Counted from the stretch's first letter, positions 1 to 10,313 are shown. The stretch: 64,000 nt of DNA from Hydnum rufescens UP504 (GCA_014904985.1 MU129145.1:21470-85469), one strand, 5' to 3'. Notes: generated by a model not told the origin, from the letters alone. Program-made: numbers and translations.

Positions 1-400
1 CCTTCTTCTTCTTCTGCAGCCGACTGGTTGTAGATATTGACCACCCACATTGTTGGTTGGTTTGCCCCTCGATGCTTGATATCAAGGACCTGGATATCCA
101 AATCATCAATTATACCTGTGCGGGACACAATTTCAAGTCTGGCCTCTGTGTGGGTGTATGCCATGACCCTTGGGTGATGATTTTCAGGGATGGAGGATGA
201 TAGCATTATGTGTTGCCATCCTAGCATACTTACAGCACCCTGGAAATCATTGGCACTAGTTATACTTCCATACCATGGTTCTTGGAAGAGGATGATGTCG
301 AAGTTGTGTTCATGGGTTGAGGCTATGTTGAGGGCTGTGTGGCAGATCTGGTTGCTGTGGGCAGCATTCAGGCAGTACACATTGATGAGGGGGCTCTTCA
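1..400 (-). CDS. LINE ORF2, N-terminal endonuclease/exonuclease/phosphatase domain (partial)
   Basis: This frame is open on the reverse strand from about 400 to the window edge. It has the hallmarks of an AP-type endonuclease: an early NVYCLNAAH segment, then IILFQEPWYG, which carries the catalytic Glu of the QEPW motif, and later a WVVNIYNQ strand typical of the EEP fold. This domain nicks target DNA for target-primed reverse transcription. The start is not resolvable because a stop in the ORF1/ORF2 junction region and a frame change separate it from ORF1. The domain is incomplete at the left edge. Assignment to the endonuclease of a fungal LINE is confident. Subfamily is not determined. Confidence 0.82.
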
Positions 401-603
401 GTGTTGTCTCAATTGAAGGCATGGGGCAGTGGGGAGGTGCTGTTCTCAGGCGCCCTCAGATTGGCATCTACAAGTTTGGATTTTGTCAGGTAATAGTTAG
501 CTTTGGGCCTTTTCCCCACATGGGCAGAGGATGATGGGTACATGGTCTGGTCAGTATTCATGTAGTCATCATGTTCCCATTCACCCTCCTCCTGGTTCTC
601 TTG

Positions 604-2442
604 TCATCTGGACTTGGCCTCCTCAAGCAAAGCATGGCATGACCTCCTAAGCTCGAAGTCTTCATGGTCCTTTTTGTTTTCAATATCTCTTCTTGATTTG
701 GTAGTCTTGGCTGCAGTGATCTGCATTGGAACTGTGGGGTCTTTTCCCTCTTCACTGTTAGCTTTTGCATTTTTCTTGCAGTTTGTCAGCTTGCCACCCC
801 CTGAAGGTGTACTACTACCTGAGGTCTTCTGTTTGCCTAACTGTTTGGTGTGTGCATCACACATTTTGGACCTAGCTTCAGGCACCCCTCCACAATTGAC
901 ACACTTTTTGGGCAATTCTGTAGGGTGGCTGTCAGTTGTATGCTCCATACTGGTGCAGATGTTACACATTGATCCTGTTTGGCATGCATCAGTGTGGTGG
1001 TCAATAGAGCCGCATAGGTTACAGTAGTATACTTGTGGGCATTCGATGTAATGGGAGGTTCGGCACAACATGCCAAATAGGTACAGCACTCCCTGGTTTC
1101 TAAACATAGACACATCTTCTTCTGATGTGAAGCTAAACAAGATTGATGTGCTTGATTGGAGTACAAGGGCTGACTCATATCCAAGCCATGATGGCTGGAC
1201 ACACATTTCCAGGCCCTTGAACCCTGCCCATTTGTCAGCAAGCTCCTCTGTTACCTGTTGAGTCATCATGCATAGGCCATTGATGTGTGTCAGAACACAA
1301 TCAAGTTTTACCCTGTGGTAGACATGATCAGGGTGTGCTTTGAACTCATTTGGACTAAGGAGAGAGGCAATTAGAGCATAGTAGTCTTTCAAGTCATCTG
1401 CAGTTGTACGTTCACCTGTGATGATGACTGTGTTCCCATTGAGCGAATATTGGATCACATTGATATGGTCTACTTGGTGGGCATTTGTGTGGGCTAATGC
1501 ATCATTAATCTTTGATACTATAGTGTGGCCTACCTCATGTTTCTTGGGCTCAATCTTGGGGAAGAATTCGATGAGGAGGCAGCAATTGTGGTTTCACTGG
1601 GAAGGGTTTGATGGGGGCGGCATAACCTTCTTCTTTGGCTGTGGTTTAATCAGGAGTGGGTTGCTTGACCATTTCATGCTGGTGGACCATGAGGAAGGGG
1701 CATGGATCGATGCCAAGAGGTCATTCTGCAGTGCACTGTTAAATCTATCTGCTTGTGCATTGTCCAGGAGCACCTGTGGCAATTTAGACTCTAGGATATG
1801 CATGAGAGTTGCAATGGAATCAGCATTTTGGGCCAGGGCGGATGCCTGTTCAGCATTGGTATGGCAAAGTGCTGACAATGAGGGGTCTTCAGGTTGGTCA
1901 TCAGATGTCAGATATGAGGCATCTAAGACCCCCATGTATATGGCTAGGTCGCACATGATCTTCCTCAGTGGGTGCGCCAGTATCTCCATGCATGGGTCTT
2001 CCTCAGTCCCAGCCGAGTCTATATCACAAATAATGTCAAAGGCACAGGACAGTTTCCTAACAGCATACTTGATTTTTCCCAGGATTGGGAACTCTTCCTC
2101 CTCAACTGCCATGTCTGCTGCTGTGTCAGCCTGTTCACTCACTGCTTCAGAGTTTTCCCTCATTGGGCTTGCTGCCATAGCTGCAGAAGTTTGTGTTGCC
2201 ATTGGGGCTGCCCTACGACTTCTCACAGTTAGACAGTCCCTAGAATTTGTTGGGTATGGTGAGTCCCAATGGTCTTGCTTTGATGCTACCATTCTTCCAC
2301 AGAGGTCAATTCTAACAGTTCCTTCGACAAAGGGTGACTTAAAATGGCCTGGGCCAGGCTCATTTTGTTTGGACATATCAGACAGGGCCCTTTTTGGGTG
2401 GGGAGGGGGTACGGAATGTGATGGGGGATGTATGGAACTCAT
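604..2442 (-). pseudogene. LINE ORF1 (gag-like, CCHC zinc knuckles) with one internal stop
   Basis: Two open stretches, 2442-1594 and 1458-604, lie in the same frame. The bases between them also translate without another stop, so they form one ORF of about 612 codons interrupted only by TGA at 1594-1596. The C-terminal half has a cysteine/histidine cluster of CCHC type (CNLCGSIDHHTDAC, CNICTSMEHTTDSH and CVNC), as in LINE ORF1 nucleic-acid-binding proteins. It ends in a lysine- and serine-rich tail at 604-606. The protein would bind element RNA. The stop could have come from an arginine CGA or a tryptophan TGG. No frameshift was needed to connect the halves. Confidence 0.8.
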
Positions 2443-2900
2443 TTCAATCTTTTGATTTCACTTTTACTATGCATGTGATGTGGTGGTGAGTTGACCTCTT
2501 ATGGGGTCATATGTTGATCCTTCCACAAACAGATGTATCTGAACAGCACATGATGCCCTGTTTCCAAGGAGCAGTAGTTGTGATGAGTCATTGTCATCAT
2601 TGTCACACTCTGCATTGCCTCTCCTTTACAGCCGCAAGCATTTGGTTTGTGTAACTATCCAGCCAAATCAATTCTATGACACTTATATTGTAATTAACTG
2701 TACATTACTCTTACTGCATGTTAGAATTCTATGTGCACTGCTGAAACTGCCTGTAATATAGATTGATAAACATGTTGCCAGAGCCTTGAAAGAGAAAGAA
2801 GTACAACTTCCATACATACAAGATAGAAGTCAAAACAAGCCAGCTCTGTAAACATTGTACAGTAATTTGTAAATCATCTGGACAAAGGAGACTGCTCATA
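2443..2900. other. Non-coding, AT-rich spacer
   Basis: No reading frame of note and no recognised motif. The part next to 2442 may be the 5' untranslated region of the LINE, and the rest may be older transposon debris. Confidence 0.4.
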
Positions 2901-2907
2901 ATAGTCA

Positions 2908-3328
2908 TTGTCTCAATCCCACACCACTCCCAAATTTCTAAACCAAGATCCTCACACCTTCATTTTTTTTTCAAGCTCTGAGACAATAACAAAGCCGCAC
3001 AGTCGTCTCAAACCCAAAATTGTGGAGGCCTTAAAGGTTATGTTGAAAAATAATTACCTGAACTTCACGGATGGCTGGACAACAGACCTCACAGAAATGT
3101 AGATGGAGCAGGCTTCTCATCAATCAAAACTGAACAGTATTTTGCAGTGGGGATGTCAATTGTGTTGATTGGAAAAGGCCAGTCTATTTGATGATGAGCA
3201 ATGAATATTATATGCAGATATGGGAAGTGCCAGCAGTCACAACTTGCAACTTGAGTGTGACTTGGAAGTTGTACAAAGTCGCTTGAATGTCACTGGAAGT
3301 TGCTGAAAGTCGAGTCATGGCATCACTA
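2908..3328 (+). mobile_element. Truncated hAT transposon, 3' end with dimerisation-domain remnant
   Basis: Codons around 2965-3080 encode SSSETITKPHSRLKP, a recognisable relative of the hAT C-terminal dimerisation motif that also occurs in the complete element next door (SSSSETMTKRHNHMKP, reverse strand near 4260). Downstream, 3226-3320 is rich in GACTT/AAGTC subterminal motifs. The fragment ends at 3328 with a terminus whose reverse complement starts TAGTGATGCC, close to the TAGTGTTGC ends of the complete element. The rest of this copy is missing, so it is a 5'-truncated relative in the opposite orientation. Confidence 0.65.
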
Positions 3329-3846
3329 GGCCCTGGTAAAGTTGGGACTAATGATAAGTACACCACCATGATGCACTTGAAAGGAACAGTCTAGTGAAAA
3401 TTTGACTAACTGTCTAGGACCAAATTCACAATTTGATTTTTTCAAGGTTTTAGGCCACTCAGGGTCTTGGCATTGAGTTGCATTGTAGCAACAGTATTTG
3501 CATCCAGTTGTGGAAGGATCAACAAACACCCCCCTCTTATGATTGGCCACACCAGAAGTATGTTGCACCATTCAACAGGAAGTCCCATTTGACCAGACCA
3601 TCACAGATGGTCTGGTAATGAGACTAGCATGACATCTGCCTGGGGAGACTATAGATGATCCAGTTTTCCTTAATTTCCATTGTTATTTTATAACACATTA
3701 TGTAATTCAGATCAAAGACTCGGACTTAGGATTTGTCTACTATACATTGGGGAAACCAGAATGATGATTGGGAAGGAGTCTGACACTAGTGAACATGCTT
3801 AAGGGCTCTGAGTACAGGGTTAGGATCCATGAATGCAATACCATGA
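3329..3846. other. Spacer between two hAT copies
   Basis: Contains a reverse-strand ORF (3571-3326, 81 codons) with a few cysteines but no recognised domain. Otherwise nothing is seen. It directly precedes the CTTAGAGA target duplication at 3847-3854. Confidence 0.35.
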
Positions 3847-3854
3847 CTTAGAGA
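3847..3854. repeat. hAT target-site duplication, left (CTTAGAGA)
   Basis: Identical to 10306-10313. Together these bracket the element exactly. Confidence 0.92.
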
Positions 3855-4794
3855 TAGTGTTGCTGCGACTCTGCTTGGTTCGACTTCAGCTTGACTTTGG
3901 GTGACTCCATGTGACTTCCGTTGACTTCAACTTATCTCTGAAGTCAAGTCAAATTTCATGACTTGACTTTGACTCAAGTCGACTTAAGTCACTTATTGTA
4001 TATACAAAATCCAAGCATGTCTTAATCATCACCAAGTACTTTCTCAAGCAAATCCTCCAAGTCAGAACCTTCAGCTTGCAAAATATTGTGAAGGGAATTG
4101 TGCTGTACATCCTCAGGATCATCAGTCAAGTCCACAGGCGGTGTCTCAAGACCTGCCATAAAATCCAGCTGCTTCTTCTTCAGCATGAATTTCAACATCT
4201 GTAAGGCCTCCATCAACTCTGGTTTCATATGATTATGCCTCTTGGTCATGGTCTCGGAGCTAGAGGAAAACACATGTTCGCAGGGAACAGCAGATCCTTG
4301 AATTGGTAGATAATCCATGGCAAGTTGAAACCATGTGGGAAATGTAAGCTCATGCTCCTAAAATGGCAGTGTCAAAAAGAAAATCAAAATCAAAGAGGTT
4401 AAATAATGCACCTGCCAGAAAAGCATCATCAGTCAATCCAAAGTAGTATGTCGTGATGTTACATAAGCAGTAAACTCATCGTCCACACTCATTTCTCCAT
4501 CTTCTTCATCATCGTCATTGACAAGTCCGAGCTTGATTCATGCGGCTTCAGAGAGCATGGTCACTGATGCCACAGCCAATGGAGGTGTGACACTAGAGGA
4601 TAGGGACCTGTACTTTTTGAGCTGCTCAGAATTAGTAATATGAGGATCCGAAGACATAGTGGTATCACTAACCTCATCTTCAACCCATCCTACTGCTATT
4701 TCTTGCTCTATAACAGACCAATTCTTGTTGATGAAGCTGAAGTTAATTGCTGGATTGATAACTGTGTGAAAAGATTGAGGTTGTCAAATAGAGA

Positions 4795-5060
4795 AGTGGT
4801 TGTGCGAGGTCAGATGAAGTTGTATGATGGATAAGGGTCGTATGAGGCCAGATAAGGGTCATATGGGTGTGGACAAGAATTGTATGAGGCCAGATAAAGG
4901 CCAGATGAGGTTTTGTGAGGCCAGATGAGGTTGGATGAGGCCGGATGAGGTCACATGAGGCCAGACGAGGTTGGACAAGGCCAGATGAGGTCACATGAGG
5001 CCAGACAAGGTTGGACAAGGCCAGGCAAGGTTGGATGAGGCTGGGCAAGGTTGGACGAGG
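4795..5060. repeat. Minisatellite, GGCCAGATGAGGT-like units (array 1)
   Basis: Degenerate tandem array of roughly 13-15 bp units alternating AGGCCAGATGAGG, GTTGGACAAGG and GTCACATGAGG. It lies just inside the 3' end of a hAT transposase intron (reverse-strand reading) and matches the array at 6451-6600. The insert 5065-6446 splits the two. Confidence 0.8.
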
Positions 5061-5064
5061 CCAG

Positions 5065-6446
5065 TGTAAGCAGGATGGTTAATAACCAATCCAACTACTG
5101 TCCATGATGTTGAGCCAGGGACGAAAGAGGGGATCACAGATCTAATCCGGATGTTCAGGTTTGAGTGGGGGAAGGTCTTTTGAACAGGGGAAATTGCAGT
5201 GAGCCAACAAAGCCCAAGCAATTAAGTGAGAATGTGTCTTTCAGTCAAATTACCACACCCTAAGAATCTCTTCTTGAGACCTTAGTCAAAGTTTAGTTAG
5301 AATTCGCTTTTTGTAGTGAGAAATCACCCAGGGACCAGCAGCTGTTCAAGGAGCTTCAAACTGGAGGGAGGGGGAGAACTAATGAATTTGTGTGCTAGCT
5401 GCACCTAATATACAATACAGACTTCGACTCAATAAAAAGTGAAAAAGTCGGATTTAAGGGACACACAGAGAAAAAGAAATCAAGTTAAAATCTTCAAAAC
5501 TGATGGAGATATTCCAATTTCAAGATAAAAGGGGAGATTGACACATTACATGCTATTCCTCCTTCAAACCTGGACAAGTTCCCTTAAGGAAAAGTGGAAT
5601 AGGTCGCCCTGAGGGTCTTCTCCATCGGACATAAGAGGGCCGGAAGTAATTTGCTATTTTGAATGGTGGAGCAAAGGGGGAGTCATGGGGAGGGAGTTGT
5701 CTTGTGAAAAATGGAGTTCGCGTCCGCTCGTTTTTCCCTTGGTACTGTTCGATGCGCATTTTCAACAGCTTTCAGGGCGTGGTACTCGCGAACGAATCCA
5801 ATAAGAATTGGCTTCGAAAATCAAGAAATACTCCTTCAGAGTATGAATCATGGCAAGATATTGTTACAGGGGCCGCATTTTTGATCCGTTCGTTTCGTGT
5901 TTGGTACCGTTCGATAGGTACGATTTGTATCTTTCCGGGCGCGGTCGTTTCGAGTCGATCCGATCAAAAATTACAGAGAAATTCGAAAAATACTCCTTCA
6001 GAGTAGTGCAGCCCCTATCTGGATCATGTGACAGATCTGCAAGTCCAGAATCGGAACTAGGCCTGGTCCGCGTCATTACATAATCACAATTCATCGCCCT
6101 TAAGGCAATAGGATGGCTTGGAAGAGCAGACAAGTCATCCAGTCTTGAAGAAAGATGGCAAGTTGAATTGCCTTGTCCAAAGAAAATGGACTTGAAGTAG
6201 GGCATAAACTGCCCCTTTTTGATGAGGACTGTTGAGGTCTGACAGATAGTCAATAAATTGACTGGTGGACATGGTAAAGGAATGAGGCAATATTATGGGT
6301 TGGAAAGGGGTAGGAATCCAATTGATTTCTTGAATAAACAAATGGCAATTAAATTAAATGAGCACAGTGACATATAATTGATTCATTCGTAGGGAAAATG
6401 GGCCTTGGATGAGGATTCTATGGTGTAGGGATTTATCCCTCCAACA
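5065..6446 (-). mobile_element. LTR-like insertion (possible solo LTR) inside the minisatellite
   Basis: The segment differs from its minisatellite surroundings and, read on the reverse strand, begins TGTTGGAGGGATAAATCC and ends CATCCTGCTTACA, the TG...CA termini of LTRs. It is flanked by CCAG on both sides (5061-5064 and 6447-6450), a short target duplication. No gag or pol coding is visible. It carries a diverged internal tandem duplication of about 160 bp (around 5720-5840 and 5890-6005, both ending ATACTCCTTCAGAGTA). A solo LTR or small non-autonomous LTR element fits. A 4-bp duplication could occur by chance in this repeat. Confidence 0.55.
5715..6008. repeat. Diverged tandem duplication, about 160-bp unit, two copies
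   Basis: Both units run from a TCCGYTCGTTT start through GGTAC(T/C)GTTCGAT to the shared end ATACTCCTTCAGAGTA. The copies are clearly diverged but collinear, and they are richer in CG dinucleotides than the flanks. Confidence 0.6.
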
Positions 6447-6450
6447 CCAG

Positions 6451-6600
6451 GAAAGGTTGGACGAGGCCAGATGAGGTCACACAAGGCCGGATGAGGTTGA
6501 ATGAGGCCAGATGAGGTCCAGATGAGTTGTAGAATGCCAGACAAGGTAGGATGAGGTCATATGCATGGGAAGTGGGTATGAAAAGAGCAAGGTCAGACAA
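6451..6600. repeat. Minisatellite, GGCCAGATGAGGT-like units (array 2)
   Basis: Same unit family and orientation as 4795-5060, resuming immediately after the LTR-like insert. This indicates that one array was split by the insertion. Confidence 0.78.
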
Positions 6601-7576
6601 GGTTCCATGAGTAGAGGGGTGGGAGCCGGACGTACCCATGGCAATCACATATGTAGGGCTCTTCCCTGCCTTATCATGATACTTATTCAGCCATTCCATT
6701 CCCTCATACACATACCAACTAATATCATGTTGTTTAGCAGCATGATCTTCCCAGCAGTTTTGAAGCTGCTGGAAGGCAGGCAAAACTCCACTTAGGATGG
6801 GAGTGGCCTCGCCTGACATTAGCTGTTGAATGGAATGGGGGAACTATAGAGATAATCAGAATTTGAACAATGACTGGTGTAGGAACTCACCGATAATATC
6901 TCACATATCTTATCTGCCAAGTTCCACTGCTCATCGCTGAGATTTTTACTTTGAAGTTCACGAAATTTGTGCTTTCCGAGCATGGCTTTAATTGCCTGGA
7001 ACTGGGTCTGAGGTTTAAAAAGAGAAACTCAGACATTGCACTTACAGGCTGTGCTGCTATTGCTCTCTCTAGCATCCCATGGGATGAATCCCATCTAGTT
7101 TTGACATCCCAAAGCAGCTCTTTTTCTGGAACTCATTTCTCAAATTCATCTGAGTTGTTGCCCTCTTGTATGGTTTCCATGAAAGCAATGCGGCAATCAC
7201 TGGTAGATCTGACAGCATTGACCAATGCACAGACTTTTGCCACAATATCACCCTCTTTGGCAGTCTTTAGGAGGGCTAGGATGTGCTGAACTGAAATATT
7301 TATGATGTGGGGGAAACACCTAGCCATGAACCAACTTTAATCATGTTCAAGATGAGGAGAGCTTGCTGATCCTACTTACTGAATTCTATTTCCCTCTGCT
7401 GAGAACAGAATGCCATCACTTTTCAATGCCCTTTCCAGCTCGGCCATAAAAGTTGCATTGTTGGATGCATTATTGAGGGTCCACCAACCAATCTATCCAT
7501 AAGCTAGTTTAGATAGGTTCTATTCGAGAATATCAGACATGCCTTATTAAGAACATTTGCACATTCAAGTGTTTTG

Positions 7577-7668
7577 TGTTGAGAGGAGACTGTTTACATG
7601 TATTTACATTGAGTAGTTTTTCCACTCATAGACTCTTTTCAGTTGCTGCCATAGCCTCTCTTTCAATA
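7577..7668 (+). repeat. 5' LTR of gag-only element
   Basis: 92 bp, almost identical to 8849-8940, with only a few substitutions (for example CTCATA versus CTTGTA, and GTTGC versus GTCGC), so the insertion is young relative to its host. Confidence 0.92.
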
Positions 7669-7680
7669 GGTTATGGGCCC
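7669..7680 (+). promoter_or_regulatory. Primer binding site, half-tRNA initiator-Met type
   Basis: GGTTATGGGCCC lies directly against the 5' LTR. Its complement GGGCCCATAACC resembles the initiator-Met tRNA anticodon stem-loop (CAT anticodon). This is the internal-tRNA priming known for Drosophila copia and Ty5-like elements. The tRNA itself was not available to compare. Confidence 0.7.
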
Positions 7681-7951
7681 ATCACTCTTGGGCTTCTGAA
7701 AGCAAGTAGTGTCCTTGCAGGCAATAGTGTCCTTGCCCAAAAAGCCTCACTTGAGTCTGAGGTGCTGTCTAGTGTCGGCAGTGGAGTCCCCGTGACCTGC
7801 AGTAATGTCCCACAAACTGTCTAGTGTCAACAGTATTCAAGGCTTCCCCCTTCCCTTTCTTTTGTGTTTGGCTAGTGTCTGCCGAACATCCCTCTTTCAT
7901 TATCTCTCTCTACCACCATACCCTATTTTGTTTCCCCACACCTGACTTGCT

Positions 7952-8800
7952 ATGCAGTCTACTGGTTCCCCGTCATTTGCAAAATTAGATGGCACAAACT
8001 ACAAGACTTGGTCCACCTACATGGACTCCCTCCTCCTCACCCACTATCTTGACCTTTGGAAGATCATCCATGGTCATACCCCCAAACCGAGAGGCACTGA
8101 TTCGTCCTCAGAAGTCCTTGATTGGACAATCAAATCCTCCCAGGCCATAGCACACCTCCTCCTTCACTCCGAGTCATCACTACATGCCACCATTTCATCC
8201 AGTACCGATGCCTCCATCGCATGGAATTCGCTCAAATCCTCATTAATGCCATGAGGCTTAGGTGCGTGCGTGACGGAACTCTGCCATCTATACAACATGT
8301 CTAAAGCCCTGCTTCAATCAATGCAAGATTGGTGTGCAGCTGTCCATTCCCAAGCCAGTGTCCTCTCGGACCTCGATGTGACATTACGGGCCAATGAGAT
8401 ATTCATCATGCTCACACGGGGTGTTGGTGACTGCTATGATGCGGTAATTGTCCAATTGGCAGCTCTCGATGACGACAAGCGCAGCATCAATGCCATAATC
8501 CAGGCACTAGTGGACCAGGAGTCCCAAGTCGGAGAGCCCGAACCCGAACCATCCACCTCTGCATATGCCACCCATTCAAAATTTAATATGGAAACTATTG
8601 AATGCCACAACTGCCACCAGCTTGGCCACTTCGTGAACAAGTGCCCACAGCCAGTTCAGGGAGGGGATAGATTGGCCACAGCAATGGAAAACCTCACTAC
8701 TGCCCTGCACAACTACAAGTCCCCATCCACAATGTCTGCCAGGATCGTGACTGTGGATACTGATGAGTTGGAATTTTCCGGATCTCCTCATGTATTCTAG
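7952..8800 (+). pseudogene. Copia-type gag (UBN2/gag-polypeptide family) with one stop
   Basis: ATG 7952 opens a frame that reads KLDGTNYKTWSTYMDSLL, the classic Copia gag start. The same frame continues after a TGA at 8252-8254 through AIIQALVDQE to a CCHC knuckle, CHNCHQLGHFVNKC (about 8601-8642), and ends at 8800. Apart from the single TGA the frame is intact for about 283 codons. The protein would package element RNA. The stop could come from CGA by a C-to-T change. No pol domain follows. Confidence 0.85.
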
Positions 8801-8848
8801 GTTTCAATCCACATATCCACTCTGTTCACATATTGGATTGAGGGAGGG

Positions 8849-8940
8849 TGTTGAGAGGAGACTGTTTACATGTATTTACATTGAGTAGTTTTTCCACTTG
8901 TAGACTCTTTTCAGTCGCTGCCATAGCCTCTCTTTCAATA
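8849..8940 (+). repeat. 3' LTR of gag-only element
   Basis: Direct repeat of 7577-7668, preceded directly by the purine tract at 8840-8848 and followed by target duplication TTTTG. Confidence 0.92.
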
Positions 8941-9374
8941 TTTTGTGGCCACACATATGGACTTCCCATCATGACTTCCAGGAAGATGATGGAATGCAAT
9001 TAGATCAGCATGAAGGATCAGGGATCCATCCCCTCATCGCTGTATCCAGTGGGCAGTGATGGCTAAGTACAGTTGGAGTACACTGTCAGTCCAAATGTCC
9101 GCTGTGAATGAAATCTTCCCCAGGGATGCCTAGGAGACAAATATGGTATGAGATAAGGAAAATTTTGTCCCCAACTGAGGTACTTACAGCCATCTCTCCC
9201 TTCAGCTTTTCAAACTCCTTCCGCCACATCTGAATAATTGCCTTTCATATGGAGGTGCAGCCAGGAATATCTTTTGCCAATAAAGAATTACACAGGTAGA
9301 GCAAAAGGGTCTTAAACTCTGGGCACTCGATGGCATTCACAGACTGTGGATATCAGTGATATACTTGCATGTGA
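8941..9374 (-). other. hAT transposase interior, not resolved
   Basis: Between the gag element and the zinc-finger exon. This should hold transposase exons on the reverse strand but no confident block was recognised. Frames are short and broken. Confidence 0.4.
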
Positions 9375-10305
9375 TTAAGAAGAACAACAAACTTGATCAT
9401 CAGCCGCAATCCAATTAACAAGGTGCTGAATAAGACCTTCAACAGTAACCTCCTGCCACCTGCATGGTTGCATTTGTTGGACATGCTCGTTGCACAAGGA
9501 AGCAATTGCAATCAGCCAGCTGTGTGTGGCACATGCCTCAATATATTCATCCAGATGGTACATCTCTAGGTGCTTCTGGAGTGTTGTTGTGCTTGAGTTC
9601 CCATACACCCAGTTATGGCCATCATTTGGGAGTTTGGATTCCTCCTGTAGTAGTCTGACCAAGGATTACATATCATGGGCATATTCAATATTCCCAGATA
9701 TGGAAATATACACACCTGCATTGCTTACATTCTGCCCACAGCCCCCTAGATTCTGATATATATCTTCCAAAAAAGTGATCAACATCCATTGTCTTTGAGG
9801 TGCCCTTTTTTAACTGTTTCTGCCAATTGTGCCCAGAAGGTGTGCTCCCAGCCCGAGGTGAGACAGTTTTAGAGGAGAGTTTGATTCGCTTATTCCATCC
9901 TGGAGCTGGGGTCCTGGGTAGTGCAGGCATAGTCTCTTTGTCCTGCTGTTCAGTAGGTATCTGGGCATCAGATGGTGACTCAGCTCTTGGGCACTTTGAG
10001 TTTGACATGGCATAACAGCAACACCAGTAGTTTTTTTTTTTATGCACATGATTTTCTAGAACAACACATTTGACACCCAGTAACCTATATCACACTATAC
10101 ATGAGCCATTCCTATCACCCCTCATTCTATTCAGTTTCAAGTCTTTCAACTGACTTTTTGACTTAAGCTGACTTGGAGTCGAAGCCAAGTCAGTTAAAGT
10201 CACGGTCAAGTCAAATATTTGTAATCAAATTACTTGACTTGACTTGACTTGAGACGGCTTGACTCTGACTTAAGTTAACTCCGAGTCCGAGTCACGGCAA
10301 CACTA

Positions 10306-10313
10306 CTTAGAGA
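10306..10313. repeat. hAT target-site duplication, right (CTTAGAGA)
   Basis: Identical to 3847-3854, immediately outside the right inverted terminus. Confidence 0.92.

Larger units (their letters stand above)
1..2460 (-). mobile_element. Non-LTR retrotransposon (LINE), 5' part, cut by the window edge
   Basis: Read on the reverse strand this is the 5' portion of a LINE: a gag-like ORF1 (2442 to 604) followed by the start of ORF2 with an endonuclease domain (about 400 to 1). The order of zinc-knuckle ORF1 then endonuclease is that of Tad1/I-type elements in fungi. The reverse transcriptase would lie left of base 1 and is not visible. ORF1 carries an in-frame stop, so this copy is not autonomous as read. 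The 5' boundary near 2460 is inferred from the end of coding potential. Confidence 0.85.
7577..8940 (+). mobile_element. Gag-only Copia-type LTR retrotransposon in miniature
   Basis: A 1364-bp element with 92-bp direct LTRs (7577-7668 and 8849-8940) that begin TGTTGA and end TCAATA. It is flanked by TTTTG on both sides (7572-7576 and 8941-8945). GGTTATGGGCCC follows the 5' LTR at once, matching the complement of an initiator-tRNA anticodon arm, the half-tRNA primer used by some Copia elements. GAGGGAGGG at 8840-8848 is the polypurine tract. The interior encodes only a gag-like ORF, with no protease, integrase or reverse transcriptase, so it must rely on enzymes from another element. It sits inside the hAT transposase gene. 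Confidence 0.92.
4022..10008 (-). pseudogene. hAT transposase, multi-exon, interrupted
   Basis: Start chosen at ATG 10008 (MSNSKCPRAE). The first exon runs into an intron whose removal yields a BED-type zinc finger: CKQC in exon 1 (about 9720), then HLEMYH in exon 2 (about 9570). Further blocks are RCFPHIINI near 7310, TRWDSSHGML-like residues near 7080, MSGEATPILSGVLPAFQQL near 6800, KSPTYVIAM near 6650, NPAINFSFINKNW near 4745, and the C-terminal dimerisation domain 4318-4022 (SAVPCEHVFSSSSETMTK). An intron joins G (about 6641) to TT ATC AAT (about 4762), giving AMVINPA, and this intron now holds 1.9 kb. A TGA near 4540 interrupts the last part. The gag element at 7577-8940 splits the middle, so the copy is not functional as read. 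Confidence 0.8.
3855..10305 (-). mobile_element. Complete hAT transposon with nested insertions
   Basis: The left end reads TAGTGTTGCTGCGACTC and the reverse complement of the right end reads TAGTGTTGCCGTGACTC, so the inverted termini match at 15 of 17 bases. Each end is flanked by the same 8 bp, CTTAGAGA (3847-3854 and 10306-10313), the target-site duplication size diagnostic of hAT. Both subterminal regions (about 3870-4000 and 10140-10300) are packed with GACTTGACTT/AAGTCAAGTC repeats, typical transposase-binding sites. The 6.45-kb length includes at least two later insertions (5065-6446 and 7577-8940). The transposase runs on the reverse strand. Confidence 0.93.

Noticed and set aside
604..1261. 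Forward-strand ORFs over the LINE (614-1027, 1070-1261)
   Set aside because: They are shadows of the CCHC-containing ORF1 on the reverse strand.
3326..3571. Cysteine-containing reverse ORF as a BED zinc finger
   Set aside because: The spacing of CKYCC and downstream residues lacks the paired His of a BED finger.
4743..5048. Reverse-strand ORF rich in Leu-Ile-Trp-Pro-His repeats
   Set aside because: It is translation of the GGCCAGATGAGGT minisatellite. Repeats without a stop give an open frame by chance.
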